64,000 bases of DNA from Sporosarcina quadrami. Lineage in GTDB: Bacteria > Bacillota > Bacilli > Bacillales_A > Planococcaceae. The stretch covers positions 62,001-126,000 of the forward strand of contig NZ_JACSQN010000004.1 of assembly GCF_014836615.1 (NCBI RefSeq), in the 5' to 3' direction. Under the pieces are notes generated by a model, which was not told the origin of the DNA, did no database searches, and was given only the letters and a program-made list of their open reading frames with translations. The translations under genes were made by a program, and so were the position numbers. Positions 24,931 to 35,574 of the stretch are shown piece after piece. The first letter of the stretch is position 1. Every line of letters starts with the position of its first letter.

Positions 24931-25546
24931 TTGTAACCCCTGCACCTTCAAGCAACATGCTATGTTTGATCCACTGGATGATTTGTTCCACATTTTTCTG
25001 CGTGCGGACATCTGCAAACACGTAAGGACGACCGTTACGCATGTTCAAAACGTCACTTTCCATAACCTCTAAATCGACACCGACATGTGGGGCAAGTTCC
25101 GTTTTATTAATTAATAAAAGATCCGATCGCGTTAACGCAGGACCACCTTTACGCGGTATATCTTGTCCTTCCGCCACGTCGATTACGTAAATATAACCAT
25201 CGACCAGTTCCGGACTGAATGTTGCGGACAAATTATCGCCGCCACTTTCCACAAAGATAATATCCAAGTCATCAAAGCGCTCTTTCAATTCATCAATCGC
25301 CGCAAAGTTCATGGAGGCATCTTCACGTATTGCTGTATGTGGACAACCGCCTGTTTCCACGCCGATAATCCGATTTTCCTCTAATACTCCGTTGCGTATT
25401 AAAAACTGCGCATCTTCTCGTGTGTAAATATCATTCGTAATTACAGCAATGTTATAGTCTGCATGCATAGCGCGAGTCAACTGGTCGACGAGCGATGTTT
25501 TGCCCGATCCGACTGGACCCCCGATGCCGATTCGTACTGGTTTCAT
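24917..25546 (-). CDS. ureG: Urease accessory GTPase UreG
   Basis: SIMIBI-class GTPase that delivers nickel to urease. The 209-residue protein has the P-loop [14 protein letters not shown] at residues 6-19, the metal-binding motif [11 protein letters not shown] (Cys and His invariant; near residue 68), [17 protein letters not shown] and the base-recognition NKTELA. No histidine-rich N-terminus is present. Start at 25546 has a GTGAGGGA site. It lies between ureF and ureD in the accessory block. Confidence 0.95.
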   Translation of the reverse strand: MKPVRIGIGGPVGSGKTSLVDQLTRAMHADYNIAVITNDIYTREDAQFLIRNGVLEENRIIGVETGGCPHTAIREDASMNFAAIDELKERFDDLDIIFVESGGDNLSATFSPELVDGYIYVIDVAEGQDIPRKGGPALTRSDLLLINKTELAPHVGVDLEVMESDVLNMRNGRPYVFADVRTQKNVEQIIQWIKHSMLLEGAGVTSDSK

Positions 25547-25562
25547 AGACAATCCCTCACAT

Positions 25563-26303
25563 TCATGAAATAAATAACCTGGAGAATAAATACTCGTGTT
25601 TCATAGACGCCAACTCGATACCGAGTGCGTTATTACATAGATCTGCTTCTGTTAACGTGGTTACAAGTTCCGTTGCATGTACAACTTCTTCGGATAATTC
25701 ATGCATGGCTTGTACACCTGTATTTTGACCGAACGGCACAGCACGTACCGCATTTTGGATAAGACCGTTGATAGAGGCAAATAAATACGCGAGCACCGCA
25801 TGATGGACAGCCACTTCACTGACAGCACAGTATATGCCGTATGAAATGGCATAATGACCTTTTACTTCATTTAATTTAATGCGGTTTTGCCATTCGTCGA
25901 AAAACGGGTCTTCTACAAGAGGGGCAATGGTGCGAATGAACTGTCGGCCTAAGTTGACACTTGCGTCGCGTGATTCTTTTGCTAGTTTAATAGCCCCGCA
26001 AAGCTGTTCCAACTCAAGTAGACGGACGCTATCCTTATTGCGTGCGGCTGCATGCGCGTCCTGTATGAGAATCGCATCGCCGTAGACGAGGTTCTGATGG
26101 AGAAAGCTTGAACAAAATTCGATCAAGTGCTCTTTGCTCCGGATGATGTCTTCCTGAATATACGTCTCCATTCCATATGATTGTGTGTAGGAGCCGATCG
26201 GAAATGCGGAGTCATGAATTTGAAGCAGCCGCAAAAATTGCAGATCAGTGGGAGTGGCCCCGGTATTTGAACGGTTGTTTGAAACGGCGCTCGGTTGTTT
26301 CAT
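25563..26303 (-). CDS. ureF: Urease accessory protein UreF
   Basis: Helical protein that joins UreD and UreG in the urease activation complex and is thought to gate GTP hydrolysis. The 246-residue sequence shows the UreF patterns [24 protein letters not shown] (near residue 27) and a C-terminal [22 protein letters not shown] at 26303 lies within the ureE end and follows AGGTG. A GTG three codons upstream is the alternative. Translational coupling with ureE is likely. Confidence 0.92.
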   Translation of the reverse strand: MKQPSAVSNNRSNTGATPTDLQFLRLLQIHDSAFPIGSYTQSYGMETYIQEDIIRSKEHLIEFCSSFLHQNLVYGDAILIQDAHAAARNKDSVRLLELEQLCGAIKLAKESRDASVNLGRQFIRTIAPLVEDPFFDEWQNRIKLNEVKGHYAISYGIYCAVSEVAVHHAVLAYLFASINGLIQNAVRAVPFGQNTGVQAMHELSEEVVHATELVTTLTEADLCNNALGIELASMKHEYLFSRLFIS

Positions 26304-26691
26304 AGTCGACACCTACTTCATCCAGTAATGGCGCTAATGTGTGATCTGCACGGACGATGATTTCATCTTTTTCGATTAATGATGGTGTGTGGCGGTTGCC
26401 AAGTTCAAATGCCGCTTTGCCCATTTCGACCATGTCTTTTGGGCGGATGACGATGACGCTTTCCGTTTTTGTACGGACGGCAATGCAGCGTTCTGCGTCT
26501 TCGAATAGGATGTCACCGTATTGGAGCGGTTCTTCTTGGTCGATGCGTAGGGCGATGTCTGTACCCGCTGTTGTTTCGGTGCGGATGATGCGTTTGCTCA
26601 GTTCTTCCCATTCGAGTTCGACCCATTCGAGTTGTTTACCGGAGATTTCTTCTGTATCTCCGATGTTGCCGATGATTTTTTCGATTAACAT
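26245..26691 (-). CDS. ureE: Urease accessory nickel metallochaperone UreE
   Basis: Delivers nickel ions to the UreDFG-urease complex. The 148-residue protein has the N-terminal peptide-binding-like domain and a metal-binding domain with GNRHTPSL (near residue 97) and VRADHTLAPLLDEVGV. The tail holds only HSH, so it lacks the long histidine-rich tail of Klebsiella UreE. The gene is separated from ureC by a 335-bp stretch containing a repeat element. It overlaps ureF. Confidence 0.92.
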   Translation of the reverse strand: MLIEKIIGNIGDTEEISGKQLEWVELEWEELSKRIIRTETTAGTDIALRIDQEEPLQYGDILFEDAERCIAVRTKTESVIVIRPKDMVEMGKAAFELGNRHTPSLIEKDEIIVRADHTLAPLLDEVGVDYETTERRFKQPFKYRGHSH

Positions 26692-27026
26692 GTTGTTTCC
26701 TCTTTTCTTGGAGAGTATATAAATGTTGATTTACGCTGCAGGTGGACGCTTTCTGCGGGCACGGCTTCAGCCGATCGAACTGCGAAGGGTTCGATTTGCC
26801 GTATTTCTGCGAACTCCAGAAATTAAGGCAGCAATGCTCAAAAAGCTACGCTTTTATTCGCAAAAGCCGTTCTAAGTGACGGCTTTCGCTCAGTCCAGGG
26901 TCTTCAGCTCGCGCTTTTCCCGCTAGAGTCGCCACCTTCCGCTTCAATCAACGGAGCCACTTAGTAATAAGTAATTTAAGACCGAACAAAACCAAACAAA
27001 ATCAAATAAAACAATTCAAAAACCAA
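26692..27026. repeat. Bacillales-type intergenic repeat between ureC and ureE
   Basis: This gene-free stretch holds an element at about 26738-26960. It starts GCTGCAGGTGGACGCTTTCT and ends in a CGCCACCTTCCGCTTCAATC-like sequence, a pattern I recognise from dispersed intergenic repeats in Bacillales. Its centre (about 26796-26885) has inverted repeats ATTTCTG/CAGAAAT and AAGCCGT/ACGGCTT and recurs at 35604-35706. No frame of note lies in it. The remaining 27.0 kb end is A-rich without visible features. Confidence 0.75.
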
Positions 27027-28742
27027 TCAGAACAAGAAATATCTCTGCGCCATTGGTAAGACACTTACGGGTTCGCATGTGGCTAGTTCTCCGTCGATTT
27101 TCACTTCGTATGTCTCGGGATCGACGTCGATGACGGGCATTTCGCTGTTGTGTTTCATGTCGGCTTTGGAGATGGTACGGCAGTTTTTGACCGTGCCGAT
27201 CATTTTCTTTAGGCCGAGTTGTTCAGGAAGACCTTCTTCGACTGCGATTTTAGGCAGGAATGTCATGCCGACGTTTTGTGGTCCTTGTCCGTGGAAACCG
27301 AACATTCTGCGTCCCATCATTGGTTGAGGGGTCGGAATGGATGCGTTCGGGTCTCCTGTTATGGCGTACACTGCGACGCCTGCTTTGATGACGACTTCTG
27401 ATTTCACACCGAAGAATGCCGGGTCCCAAAGGATGATATCTGCGAGTTTTCCTTCTTCAAGGGAACCGATTTCGTGTGAGATCCCTTGTGCTATGGCTGG
27501 ATTGATTGTGTATTTGGCGATATACCGTTTGACGCGGTAATTATCGTTGTCATTGCCCTCATCTTGCGCCAGTGGACCGCGTTGCATTTTCATCTTGTTC
27601 GCGGTTTGCCATGTACGGATCGCAACTTCACCGACACGACCCATCGCTTGCGAATCGGATGACATGATGCTCAATATGCCAGCATCTTGCATAATGTCTT
27701 CTGCAGCTATTGTTTCCGGACGAATCCGTGAATCTGCAAATGCGACGTCTTCTGCTACGTCATGCTTCAAGTGATGGCAAACCATGAGCATGTCCAAATG
27801 TTCGTCGATTGTGTTTGTCGTGAACGGCTTTGTCGGATTTGTCGAGGCAGGTAAAATATTTGGCAATGAAGCCATTTTCAATTGGTCAGGCGCATGGCCT
27901 CCGCCCGCGCCTTCTGTATGAAAGACGTGAATGACACGACCTGCAATTGCTTCAATTGTCTCCTCTACGAATCCCGCTTCGTTCAATGTATCTGAGTGTA
28001 ATGCGATTTGAATGTCATATTCATCTGCCACATTGAGACTTTGATCAAGTGCAGATGGTGTTGCGCCCCAGTCTTCATGGATTTTCATCCCGATTGCCCC
28101 AGCGCGTACTTGTTCCACTAGCGGCTCAGGAAAAGCCGCACTCCCTTTACCGAATAAACCGATATTCATCGGAATGTCCTCGATAGCTTGCAACATCCGG
28201 TGCAAATGCCATTTCCCAGGTGTCACCGTCGTTGCACGAGACCCCGCTGCAGGACCCGTTCCACCGCCGATGAATGTCGTCGTTCCGGCAAACAATGCTG
28301 TATCCACTTGTTGCGGACTGATGAAGTGAATATGCGTGTCAATTGCCCCTGCAGTTGCTATGAGCCCTTCTCCCGCATACACTTCTGTACCGACACCGAT
28401 AATCATGCCTTGATCGACACCATCCATCGTATTCGGATTTCCAGCCTTACCAATCCCAGCGATACGGCCATTTTTAATGCCGATATCCGCCTTTACGATT
28501 CCTGTATAGTCAATGATCATCACATTCGTAATGACCGTATCAAGCACACCTTCTTCAGACGTCTTCTGGCCGTTCTGTCCCATCGAAACGCGCAAAGACT
28601 TCCCGCCACCGAAAATGCCTTCATCCCCATAAGTCGTATAATCCTTTTCAATCTCTATCCATAAATCCGTATCGGCCAGACGCACTTTATCTCCCACAGT
28701 CGGACCGAACATCTTTGCATACTGCTCATGTGTAACCTTCAC
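27027..28742 (-). CDS. ureC: Urease alpha subunit UreC
   Basis: Catalytic subunit that hydrolyses urea to ammonia and carbamate with a di-nickel site. The 571-residue length is standard. Visible active-site parts are DTHIHF (nickel His pair, near residue 136), [12 protein letters not shown] with the carbamylated Lys near 219, [21 protein letters not shown] and the mobile flap [13 protein letters not shown] with its Cys near 321. It ends with MAQRYFLF, typical of the family. It begins one base after the ureB stop. Confidence 0.97.
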   Translation of the reverse strand: MKVTHEQYAKMFGPTVGDKVRLADTDLWIEIEKDYTTYGDEGIFGGGKSLRVSMGQNGQKTSEEGVLDTVITNVMIIDYTGIVKADIGIKNGRIAGIGKAGNPNTMDGVDQGMIIGVGTEVYAGEGLIATAGAIDTHIHFISPQQVDTALFAGTTTFIGGGTGPAAGSRATTVTPGKWHLHRMLQAIEDIPMNIGLFGKGSAAFPEPLVEQVRAGAIGMKIHEDWGATPSALDQSLNVADEYDIQIALHSDTLNEAGFVEETIEAIAGRVIHVFHTEGAGGGHAPDQLKMASLPNILPASTNPTKPFTTNTIDEHLDMLMVCHHLKHDVAEDVAFADSRIRPETIAAEDIMQDAGILSIMSSDSQAMGRVGEVAIRTWQTANKMKMQRGPLAQDEGNDNDNYRVKRYIAKYTINPAIAQGISHEIGSLEEGKLADIILWDPAFFGVKSEVVIKAGVAVYAITGDPNASIPTPQPMMGRRMFGFHGQGPQNVGMTFLPKIAVEEGLPEQLGLKKMIGTVKNCRTISKADMKHNSEMPVIDVDPETYEVKIDGELATCEPVSVLPMAQRYFLF

Positions 28743-29126
28743 TTAACTGTCAGCTCCTTTGAACCCACCGTCAGATGCTTTTTCAATAATCTCGGCTTTT
28801 TTATGTGTCGAACCTTCCGTCAATTGATTCAGACCGAACACATGACGCTTGCCACCAAACTCGACAAGTTCCACTTCCTTCTCTTCGCCTGGCTCAAAAC
28901 GGACAGCCGTACCGGAAGGAATATTCAAATGCATCCCAACAGCTTGCTCACGATCAAATTCAAGAAACCTATTCACCTCAATGAAATGAAAATGCGAACC
29001 GACCTGAATCGGACGATCTCCTGTATTCGCAACCCGCACCGTCTTCACATCACGACCAACGTTAATATCAATAATCCTATCGGCCGTCCTGATCTCTCCT
29101 GGAATCATCAATAAAACCTCCTTCAC
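28743..29126 (-). CDS. ureB: Urease beta subunit UreB
   Basis: Structural subunit of urease. The 127-residue protein contains the family core [21 protein letters not shown] (near residue 31), [26 protein letters not shown] and FGLN. It sits between ureA and ureC, overlapping ureA by 4 bases. Its C-terminal tail, about 20 residues with [13 protein letters not shown], is slightly longer than in many homologues. Confidence 0.95.
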   Translation of the reverse strand: MKEVLLMIPGEIRTADRIIDINVGRDVKTVRVANTGDRPIQVGSHFHFIEVNRFLEFDREQAVGMHLNIPSGTAVRFEPGEEKEVELVEFGGKRHVFGLNQLTEGSTHKKAEIIEKASDGGFKGADS

Positions 29127-29431
29127 TGAATCGGATTATGTACCGTCACAAGCTTCGTACCATCAGGGAACGTACACTCAATCTGCACATCACTGATCAT
29201 ATCAGCGACACCTTCCATCACATCATCCACCGACAATACATGCTTCCCTTCACTCATTAGTTGCGCAACCGACATCCCGTCACGCGCACCCTCCATGATG
29301 AAATGACAAAGAAGCGCCATCGCCTCGGGATAATTCAACTTCACACCTCGCGCCTTCCGCTTTAACGCAAGCTCACCCGCCACATGCAATAATAATTTCT
29401 CCTGTTCAACTGGTGACAATTTCAACAACAA
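29123..29431 (-). CDS. ureA: Urease gamma subunit UreA
   Basis: Smallest structural subunit of the urease trimer. The 102-residue protein shows [28 protein letters not shown] and the C-terminal [23 protein letters not shown] at 29431 is the likely start, with GGAGG six bases upstream. It is the first gene of the urease block; the 345-bp region upstream carries palindromes but no promoter I can assign with confidence. Confidence 0.95.
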   Translation of the reverse strand: MLLKLSPVEQEKLLLHVAGELALKRKARGVKLNYPEAMALLCHFIMEGARDGMSVAQLMSEGKHVLSVDDVMEGVADMISDVQIECTFPDGTKLVTVHNPIQ

Positions 29432-29754
29432 ACACCTCCGCTAGTTAAATTTGGACATTTCAAAAAACTTAAGACAAAAATCTGCCTTATGCTACGTACT
29501 ATTCTTTTTTTTTCACACCATTTTTGTGTTTTGCATGAATATGCAATAGTGGACAGACGTCCAATTGATTGGGACCTGGCATCATGCAGGTCGATAGAGG
29601 GAAGAGAGGAAAACTATAACAATACTAGTATAGGACATAGTCATTTAGTTGGCAACATTAATAGTATTAGGGGGCTTTTCACACTAACGAAAGACCTTTT
29701 TTTGAATCGCATCATGGGTGCATTTACATGCATACAGAACGTCTGCGTAACCGT
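29432..29754. promoter_or_regulatory. Region upstream of ureA with two palindromes
   Basis: This gene-free stretch contains TTGCATGAATATGCAA (29531-29546, perfect 6-bp arms) and GTCCAATTGATTGGGAC (29559-29575, near-perfect). Either could be an operator for the urease cluster. No strong -35/-10 pair was found, and no NikR-type GTATGA/TCATAC pair is visible. Confidence 0.35.
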
Positions 29755-29786
29755 ACAAGAAAAGCCGCCCTGACAATCAGGACGAC
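29755..29786 (-). terminator. Terminator at the end of the dpp-ykf operon
   Basis: GCCGCCCTGA (29764-29773) pairs imperfectly with TCAGGACGAC (29777-29786), which includes the ykfD stop codon. TTTTCTT follows on the minus strand. Confidence 0.7.
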
Positions 29787-30790
29787 TCGACTGGAACTTT
29801 AACTGCATCATTCCGCTTCATCACTTCTTCATCGTGCAAGTGACAAGCGACAAAATGTCCTTCTTCTTTTTGCAACCACTTCGGCTTGAGCTCCGCGCAC
29901 ACCGGCATTGCATACGGACAACGCGTCCTGAATACACAACCTGACGGCGGATTAATCGGACTTGGCAACTCCCCTTCAAGCAAGATCCGTTCGCGTGATT
30001 CTTCGATATCCGGATCGGGAATCGGAATGGCTGACAGCAAAGCTTCCGTATACGGGTGCAACGGTTTGTCGTACAACTGTGCACTTGTCGTAAGCTCGAC
30101 CATATGCCCTAAGTACATAACTGCAATCCGGCTCGATATATATTTCACCATCGACAAATCATGTGCGATGAACAAATATGTCAACCCTTTTTCACGTTGC
30201 AGACGTTGCAGCAATTTTACAACTTGTGCTTGTACCGAAACGTCCAAAGCTGAAATCGGTTCATCTGCAATGATGAATTCAGGATCGAGCGCAAGCGAAC
30301 GTGCAATACCGATACGTTGACGTTGACCTCCTGAGAATTCATGAGGGTAACGATTGGCGTGGTCACTATTCAGTCCTACGTCCGTAAGCAATTCATTGAC
30401 ACGATTGCGCATCTCTTGTTGTGTCTTATACATGCCGTGAATTTGTATCGGTTCCGCAATAATTTCATACACTGTCGATCTCGGATTCAAGGAGGCATAA
30501 GGATCTTGGAAGATCATCTGCATTTTCTTCAGGAATCGTTCTCTTTCCTTGTCCGTCATATCATGGACGCTTTGTCCTTCATACAACACATCACCGTCTG
30601 TTTTATTGTACAGGCCAAGAATTGTCCGACCCGCTGTTGATTTCCCGCAACCTGACTCTCCAACAAGACCGAATGTCTCGCCTCTCAGTATGTCAAAACT
30701 AATTCCGTCGACCGCTTTCAACGTCATTCCTTTACCTACGTCAAAATGCCGTTTCAGATCTTTGACGGATAAAATCACATCTTCTGTCAT
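29777..30790 (-). CDS. ykfD: Peptide ABC transporter ATPase YkfD (DppF-like)
   Basis: A 337-residue OppF/DppF-type ATPase: Walker [11 protein letters not shown]-loop [16 protein letters not shown], signature [17 protein letters not shown] and Walker [13 protein letters not shown]. The C-terminal extension has [15 protein letters not shown], including the iron-sulfur-type cysteines. Start at 30790 is set by GAGGGGG. It ends the dpp-ykf operon in the same position as B. subtilis ykfD and probably pairs with DppD to power the DppBC channel. Confidence 0.87.
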   Translation of the reverse strand: MTEDVILSVKDLKRHFDVGKGMTLKAVDGISFDILRGETFGLVGESGCGKSTAGRTILGLYNKTDGDVLYEGQSVHDMTDKERERFLKKMQMIFQDPYASLNPRSTVYEIIAEPIQIHGMYKTQQEMRNRVNELLTDVGLNSDHANRYPHEFSGGQRQRIGIARSLALDPEFIIADEPISALDVSVQAQVVKLLQRLQREKGLTYLFIAHDLSMVKYISSRIAVMYLGHMVELTTSAQLYDKPLHPYTEALLSAIPIPDPDIEESRERILLEGELPSPINPPSGCVFRTRCPYAMPVCAELKPKWLQKEEGHFVACHLHDEEVMKRNDAVKVPVESS

Positions 30791-31725
30791 TCGTCTGCCC
30801 CCTCTCCATGACCGTACCTTCGTACTGCGCACAGTTCTTTTTCTAATTTTGAACCCGCAAGTTTCATTATTTCAATCGCTTGCCCTGTTGAAGGAGAATG
30901 GAGCATCAGACCGTTTCCGTAGTAAAATCCGACATGACGGACATTGCCCTTTCCTTCATCATTCGCAAAGAACAATAAATCACCTTTTAGCCAATGTGTC
31001 GTATCATCCATCGGTACTTCTTCTCCGCTTTTTGCCTGATCACTTGCATCCCGCGGAATGAAGTAACCGCACGCTTTTAACATATTGTACGTAAATCCTG
31101 AACAGTCATAACCATACGACGACATGCCGCCCCAGAAGTACGGAAGGTCCAAATACGCAAGCCCTTCATCGACTGCCGCTGCAGCCGACCGCTTATGGAA
31201 TTGATGAACGGAACTCGCCCTCACGATATCCATCTTCAAAATGAGTGCTTCGCCGTCTGGTGTCAGCACTGTAAAATAATCATCACTTTCGTCCACTAAC
31301 GGCAACATCGTATTGAACGGGACAATCAGTTTAGGTGTTCCATCCATGTTCCATAATTGTGATTTCGCTACAGCTACACGGATAAAACCGCCCGCCGATT
31401 CAACCTGTTCCGCTTCTTTTAGTTGCGCAACAGGGACCCATCCCGGATAACCCCGTTCATCCTTTTTGCACGGTTGCCAAACAGCAATCACTTTTGCCCA
31501 TTCTCCAACGATTTCATCGACGATGACAGGTTCGCCGTACAACAATTGTGTCTGTACCCGGTTTCCTTCACAAAGATCCAGTCGCTGTTCATACGCAAGT
31601 TTTTCAAGCCATTTATTCAGATGGACCGGATTTGACGTTCCCTCTCCATCGAGATCACGCGCAGAATCCGGTGATGTCCAAATCGTGGCAACAGGGACAT
31701 TGCATGTAAACATATTCACAGTCAT
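30787..31725 (-). CDS. ykfC: Gamma-D-glutamyl-L-diamino acid endopeptidase YkfC
   Basis: Cytoplasmic NlpC/P60 cysteine peptidase that cuts the D-Glu to diaminopimelate bond of murein peptides freed of their terminal D-Ala. The 312-residue protein has two SH3b-like domains (about residues 50-175). The catalytic domain has [11 protein letters not shown] (Cys near 207), VRHVGFYYG (His) and HSPSTG. No signal peptide is seen, consistent with a recycling role. It overlaps ykfB and ykfD. Confidence 0.9.
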   Translation of the reverse strand: MTVNMFTCNVPVATIWTSPDSARDLDGEGTSNPVHLNKWLEKLAYEQRLDLCEGNRVQTQLLYGEPVIVDEIVGEWAKVIAVWQPCKKDERGYPGWVPVAQLKEAEQVESAGGFIRVAVAKSQLWNMDGTPKLIVPFNTMLPLVDESDDYFTVLTPDGEALILKMDIVRASSVHQFHKRSAAAAVDEGLAYLDLPYFWGGMSSYGYDCSGFTYNMLKACGYFIPRDASDQAKSGEEVPMDDTTHWLKGDLLFFANDEGKGNVRHVGFYYGNGLMLHSPSTGQAIEIMKLAGSKLEKELCAVRRYGHGEGADE

Positions 31726-32828
31726 CTTGATTCCTCCTTTCCAATTCGGGACATCCCGTCATGATCTAGACCCAGTCCGGAACTTACAGGCATCCGGATT
31801 TTCCTGCCTTCATAGACAATTCCACCCGGTACGATATCTTTCGCAAGCATCAGAGGCGCATCGAAATCGAACCGCGTAATATTCGGCTGGCTCGCCGCCA
31901 GATGAGCCGCAGCTGTAATACCAAGCTTCGTCTCAATCATGCTGCCGACCATACATTCGACGCCGAATGTTTGCGCCAACGCATTGATTTTAAGCGCTTC
32001 ATGAATACCGCCTGATTTCATCAGCTTAATGTTGATCAAGTCAGCAGCGCGATTTTCCAATACGCGTAGCGCGTCTTTTGCTGAGAAGACGCTTTCATCC
32101 GCCATAATCGGTGTCAACGTATGGTTTGTCACGTATGTAAGGCCTTTTATATCATCCGCAGGGACAGGTTGTTCAATCAATTCGATGTTCAGACCTGCGT
32201 CCTCCATCTTGCCGATTGCAAATACTGCGTCTTTCGGCAACCAACCTTGATTGGCGTCCAGTCGGATTTTCACACTCTTACCGACACGTTCCCGGATAGC
32301 CTTGATCCGTTCAATATCTTCACTAATTTCACCGATACCGACTTTCACTTTCAGCACATTGAAGCCATCTGCAATATAACGTGCTGCATCATCCGCCATT
32401 TCAGCAGCGTCATTGACACTAACCGTGAAATCCGTTTCGATTTCGTTGCGGAAGCCCCCTAGCAATTGATAGAGTGGTAAACCTGCCAGCTGTCCAAGTA
32501 GGTCATGAATGGCCATGTCGACTGCTGCTTTCGCACTTGTATTGCGGACGATCGACCGGTTCAACAGATGGAACACTTCCTCGCGATTGGCGATAGCCTT
32601 ACCGATCAATTGAGGTGCAATCACTTCTTCGATTGCATACTTGATGCTACCGAGCGAGTCACCGGTGATGACATGTGTCGGTGGTGCTTCTCCCCAACCG
32701 GTGCGGCCGTCGTCACATACCACTTTGACGTAAATTGCGTTGGCTGTCGTCACTGTGCGCAATGCTGTTTTAAACGGCTTCGTCAATGGGACGGCGACTG
32801 AAATTGTTTCGATGGATTGGATATGCAT
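31722..32828 (-). CDS. ykfB: L-Ala-D/L-Glu epimerase YkfB
   Basis: Enolase-superfamily (muconate lactonising subgroup) enzyme converting L-Ala-D-Glu to L-Ala-L-Glu, letting the dipeptide from murein be used. The 368-residue protein shows the acid-base lysine motif KVKVG (near residue 161), metal ligands in LDANQGW, ELIEQP and ADES, and the second lysine in INIKLMKSGG. It sits between ykfA and ykfC with tight spacing, as in B. subtilis. Confidence 0.93.
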   Translation of the reverse strand: MHIQSIETISVAVPLTKPFKTALRTVTTANAIYVKVVCDDGRTGWGEAPPTHVITGDSLGSIKYAIEEVIAPQLIGKAIANREEVFHLLNRSIVRNTSAKAAVDMAIHDLLGQLAGLPLYQLLGGFRNEIETDFTVSVNDAAEMADDAARYIADGFNVLKVKVGIGEISEDIERIKAIRERVGKSVKIRLDANQGWLPKDAVFAIGKMEDAGLNIELIEQPVPADDIKGLTYVTNHTLTPIMADESVFSAKDALRVLENRAADLINIKLMKSGGIHEALKINALAQTFGVECMVGSMIETKLGITAAAHLAASQPNITRFDFDAPLMLAKDIVPGGIVYEGRKIRMPVSSGLGLDHDGMSRIGKEESR

Positions 32829-33752
32829 TCATTCCACCCCCGGTAAAATCGTCAATGTCTTGTTGTCCGCATCTAACTTCGCTTGGACACCTAGCGGAAT
32901 TGCAAAATGTGGTTCGCAATGTCCGATTTTAAAACCGCTAACAACAGGGATGCCTAGATTGCCCAAATAGTGGTTGAAGACGGTATCGAGTGAAGCAGCT
33001 TGCGGCTCTTTCTTCGGTTGTGCATCCGCAAAATCCCCGATGATGACGCCTGCTACATCTGCCAATTTCCCCGCCATGCGTAACTGGTTCAACAAACCGT
33101 CCACTCGATAGGGCTCTTCTCCGATATCTTCGATCAGCAGTAACTTTCCTTTCGTATCCACTTCGAATTTCGTTCCGATTGAACTGACGAGCAAACTAAG
33201 ATTGCCTCCTACCAGTTCCCCTTCAGTAATCCCTCCGCTTACTGTCGTCAACGGTGAAATGTCTTCTGTGTAATGCAGTTCCATCGGTTCGAACAGTTGT
33301 TGGAACATTTTCGCGGATAGTTCATGGAATTCTTCTTTTCCGATACATGACGCAAGCATCGGTCCATGGAACGTAACTAGATTCGAATACACGCCGATTG
33401 CTGTGTGCAGGAACGTAATATCGCTGAAACCCCAGAAGATTTTCGGGTTTTCTGCAATCAATTGCAAATCCAGCTTGTCAGTAAAGCGAGCTGATCCATA
33501 TCCACCACGTGCACAAATAATGCCTGCTATTTCAGAGTCCGCAAACATGTCTTCAAGATCCTGACGACGGTCGTCATCTGTTCCCGCCAAGTAACTGTCT
33601 TTGTCATAGACGTGTTTTCCGAACTTCCACTTCAAGCCGAGCTGTTCTAAAAACGGTAGTGCACGTTGTAGGCTTTCCTCTTCAGAAGGACTCGCGGGTG
33701 ACACGATCCCGATTGTATCTCCCTTTTGTAGCCGTTTTGGACGAATTTTCAT
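32829..33752 (-). CDS. ykfA: Murein tetrapeptide LD-carboxypeptidase YkfA (S66 family)
   Basis: Serine peptidase removing the terminal D-Ala from murein tetrapeptides. The 307-residue S66-family protein has GDTIGIVSPASP at its start, the nucleophile elbow ICARGGYGSARF (Ser near residue 88), IEDIGEEPYRVD with the catalytic Glu and FKIGH with His. It lies one base from ykfB and behind a hairpin that separates it from dppE, so ykf expression may be lower than dpp. Confidence 0.92.
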   Translation of the reverse strand: MKIRPKRLQKGDTIGIVSPASPSEEESLQRALPFLEQLGLKWKFGKHVYDKDSYLAGTDDDRRQDLEDMFADSEIAGIICARGGYGSARFTDKLDLQLIAENPKIFWGFSDITFLHTAIGVYSNLVTFHGPMLASCIGKEEFHELSAKMFQQLFEPMELHYTEDISPLTTVSGGITEGELVGGNLSLLVSSIGTKFEVDTKGKLLLIEDIGEEPYRVDGLLNQLRMAGKLADVAGVIIGDFADAQPKKEPQAASLDTVFNHYLGNLGIPVVSGFKIGHCEPHFAIPLGVQAKLDADNKTLTILPGVE

Positions 33753-33792
33753 ACTATCCCTACTCTCTTGTATTGCTCCTAGTTTACCAATT

Positions 33793-33824
33793 AAAAAATC
33801 GCGGCGCCATGACGGACACCGCGA
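33793..33824 (-). terminator. Hairpin between dppE and ykfA
   Basis: TCGCGG (33799-33804) pairs with CCGCGA (33819-33824), with further inner pairs. On the minus strand TTTTTTAA follows. It is inside the operon, so it is probably a partial terminator that lowers ykf expression. Confidence 0.7.
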
Positions 33825-33831
33825 CTGATGA

Positions 33832-35496
33832 TTAGTTCTTATCTGCGTACTTCAAGTCGATATAGCCAACAGGGTGACGCAAGATTCCTGAAACGCCTGG
33901 CTTTTCAAGTGTTGTCGAGTTGTAGAAGTATAGTGGGAACACAGGCATTTCTTCCATAAGAAGTTTGTCTGCTTGTTGTAGAAGATCCCAGCGTTTGTTT
34001 TCATCTGTTTCATTCTTAATGTCTTCAATCAGCTTATCATAGTCTGCGTTTGACCAAGTCGTGCGGTTCATAGAAGAACCCGTGATGAAGCTCTCAAGCG
34101 CATTCAACGGATCCGCATAGTCATGCAAGAAAGAAGAACGGGACATCTGATATTTGAATTCTTTCTGGTCGGATAAGAAGACGCCGCTTTCAACATTCTG
34201 AAGTTTAGCATCTACACCAAGTACTTCTTTGAACTTCGATTGTAGAGCTATTGCGATATTCTGGTGTGATTCACTCGTGTTGTAAGAAAGTGTGATTTCA
34301 GGAAGTGTATCATACCCTTCTTCTTTCATACCTTCTTCCAATAGTTTCTTTGCCTCGTCCGGATCATACGTGACGAGATCGCCTACTGTATCGCGGAACT
34401 CCTTGCCATCCGGACCGATGAATCCGTAAGTGACAAATCCGCGTGCCGGTTTTTCACCATTTTTTGTGACGAATTCAACAATCTCTTCACGATCTACCGC
34501 CATACCGAATGCGCGGCGGATTTTGGAGTTCTGGAATGGTTCCATGGATGTATTGAAACGGTAGAAATATAATCCTGCCTGATCATCAATGCGCAACTCG
34601 TCGCTGTCTTTCAACTGATCGGATAGTTCTGCTGGAACGTCCGTCACGTCCAATTCATTGGATTGGTACATTTGATAAGATGTCGTGGATTCATTGACCA
34701 TTGCCCAGTGGATCGTATCCAGCTTGACGGAACCGGCATCCCAATAGTTTTCATTCTTTTCCATTTCAAAGCTTACATCATGATCCCATTTCGTTAGTTT
34801 GAATGGACCATTCCCGACGAACGTAGCTGCTTCTGTATGCCACTTCGGATCAGCAGATGCCACTTTTTCGTTGATTGGGAAGAAACTTGGGTTTGTGATG
34901 ATGTTCGGGAATGCTTCGTTCGGTGACGTCAATTTAACGACAAATGTTTTGTCGTCTTCCGCGCTGATTGCGATGTCTTCAGCTGAACCTTCTCCGTTAT
35001 TATAAGCTTCTGCACCTTCGATGAAGTAGGCAAGGAATGCTGCCGGTGAAGCTGTTTCAGGGTTTAGCATATGCTTCCAAGCGAAGACGAAGTCACCTGC
35101 TGTGACAGGATCGCCGTTTGACCATTTAGCATTTTCTCGAATTGTGAATGTGTACGTTAGGCCGTCATCGGAGATGTCGATTTTTTCAGCTGTCGCTTCG
35201 ACGGCTTTATGATCTTCATCCATACGTGTAAGCCCTTCCATGATGTTGTTCAGTGCGCTCCATGAGACGGCGTTGAAGCCGATGGATGGGTCGAATGATG
35301 TTGGTTCTTCTCCGTTGTTCATGTAGAGGATTTTATCGCCTGCTGCTTCCTCTGTGCCTTCTTCTGTACCTTCTTCAGTTTCAGGTTTTGGATCGTCTTT
35401 TTTATCCGGTTCTTTGCCGGCGTCTTTGGTTGCTGTACATGCTGCTAGTACGAGTGCCAGCATGGCCACGAGTAGAAATGTTAACCACTTTTTCAA
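33832..35496 (-). CDS. dppE: Peptide-binding lipoprotein DppE
   Basis: Family 5 solute-binding lipoprotein of the dipeptide/murein peptide importer. The 554-residue protein begins with a signal peptide ending in LVLAAC (lipidated Cys near residue 20). An acidic Glu/Lys linker follows, then the binding domain with DPSIGFNAVSW, NAKWSNGDPVTAGDFVFAW and IRRAFGMAVDREEIV. TTG at 35496 is the start, 8 bases after AAAGGGGG. It is separated from dppD by a dispersed repeat, yet keeps the B. subtilis operon position. Confidence 0.88.
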   Translation of the reverse strand: MKKWLTFLLVAMLALVLAACTATKDAGKEPDKKDDPKPETEEGTEEGTEEAAGDKILYMNNGEEPTSFDPSIGFNAVSWSALNNIMEGLTRMDEDHKAVEATAEKIDISDDGLTYTFTIRENAKWSNGDPVTAGDFVFAWKHMLNPETASPAAFLAYFIEGAEAYNNGEGSAEDIAISAEDDKTFVVKLTSPNEAFPNIITNPSFFPINEKVASADPKWHTEAATFVGNGPFKLTKWDHDVSFEMEKNENYWDAGSVKLDTIHWAMVNESTTSYQMYQSNELDVTDVPAELSDQLKDSDELRIDDQAGLYFYRFNTSMEPFQNSKIRRAFGMAVDREEIVEFVTKNGEKPARGFVTYGFIGPDGKEFRDTVGDLVTYDPDEAKKLLEEGMKEEGYDTLPEITLSYNTSESHQNIAIALQSKFKEVLGVDAKLQNVESGVFLSDQKEFKYQMSRSSFLHDYADPLNALESFITGSSMNRTTWSNADYDKLIEDIKNETDENKRWDLLQQADKLLMEEMPVFPLYFYNSTTLEKPGVSGILRHPVGYIDLKYADKN

Positions 35497-35574
35497 TTGA
35501 AAAGCCCCCTTTGTTTTCTGTGAATAGTTAAGCACTGATGTGCGTGATACCAATGTAGTGAACTAAGCCGTTGA

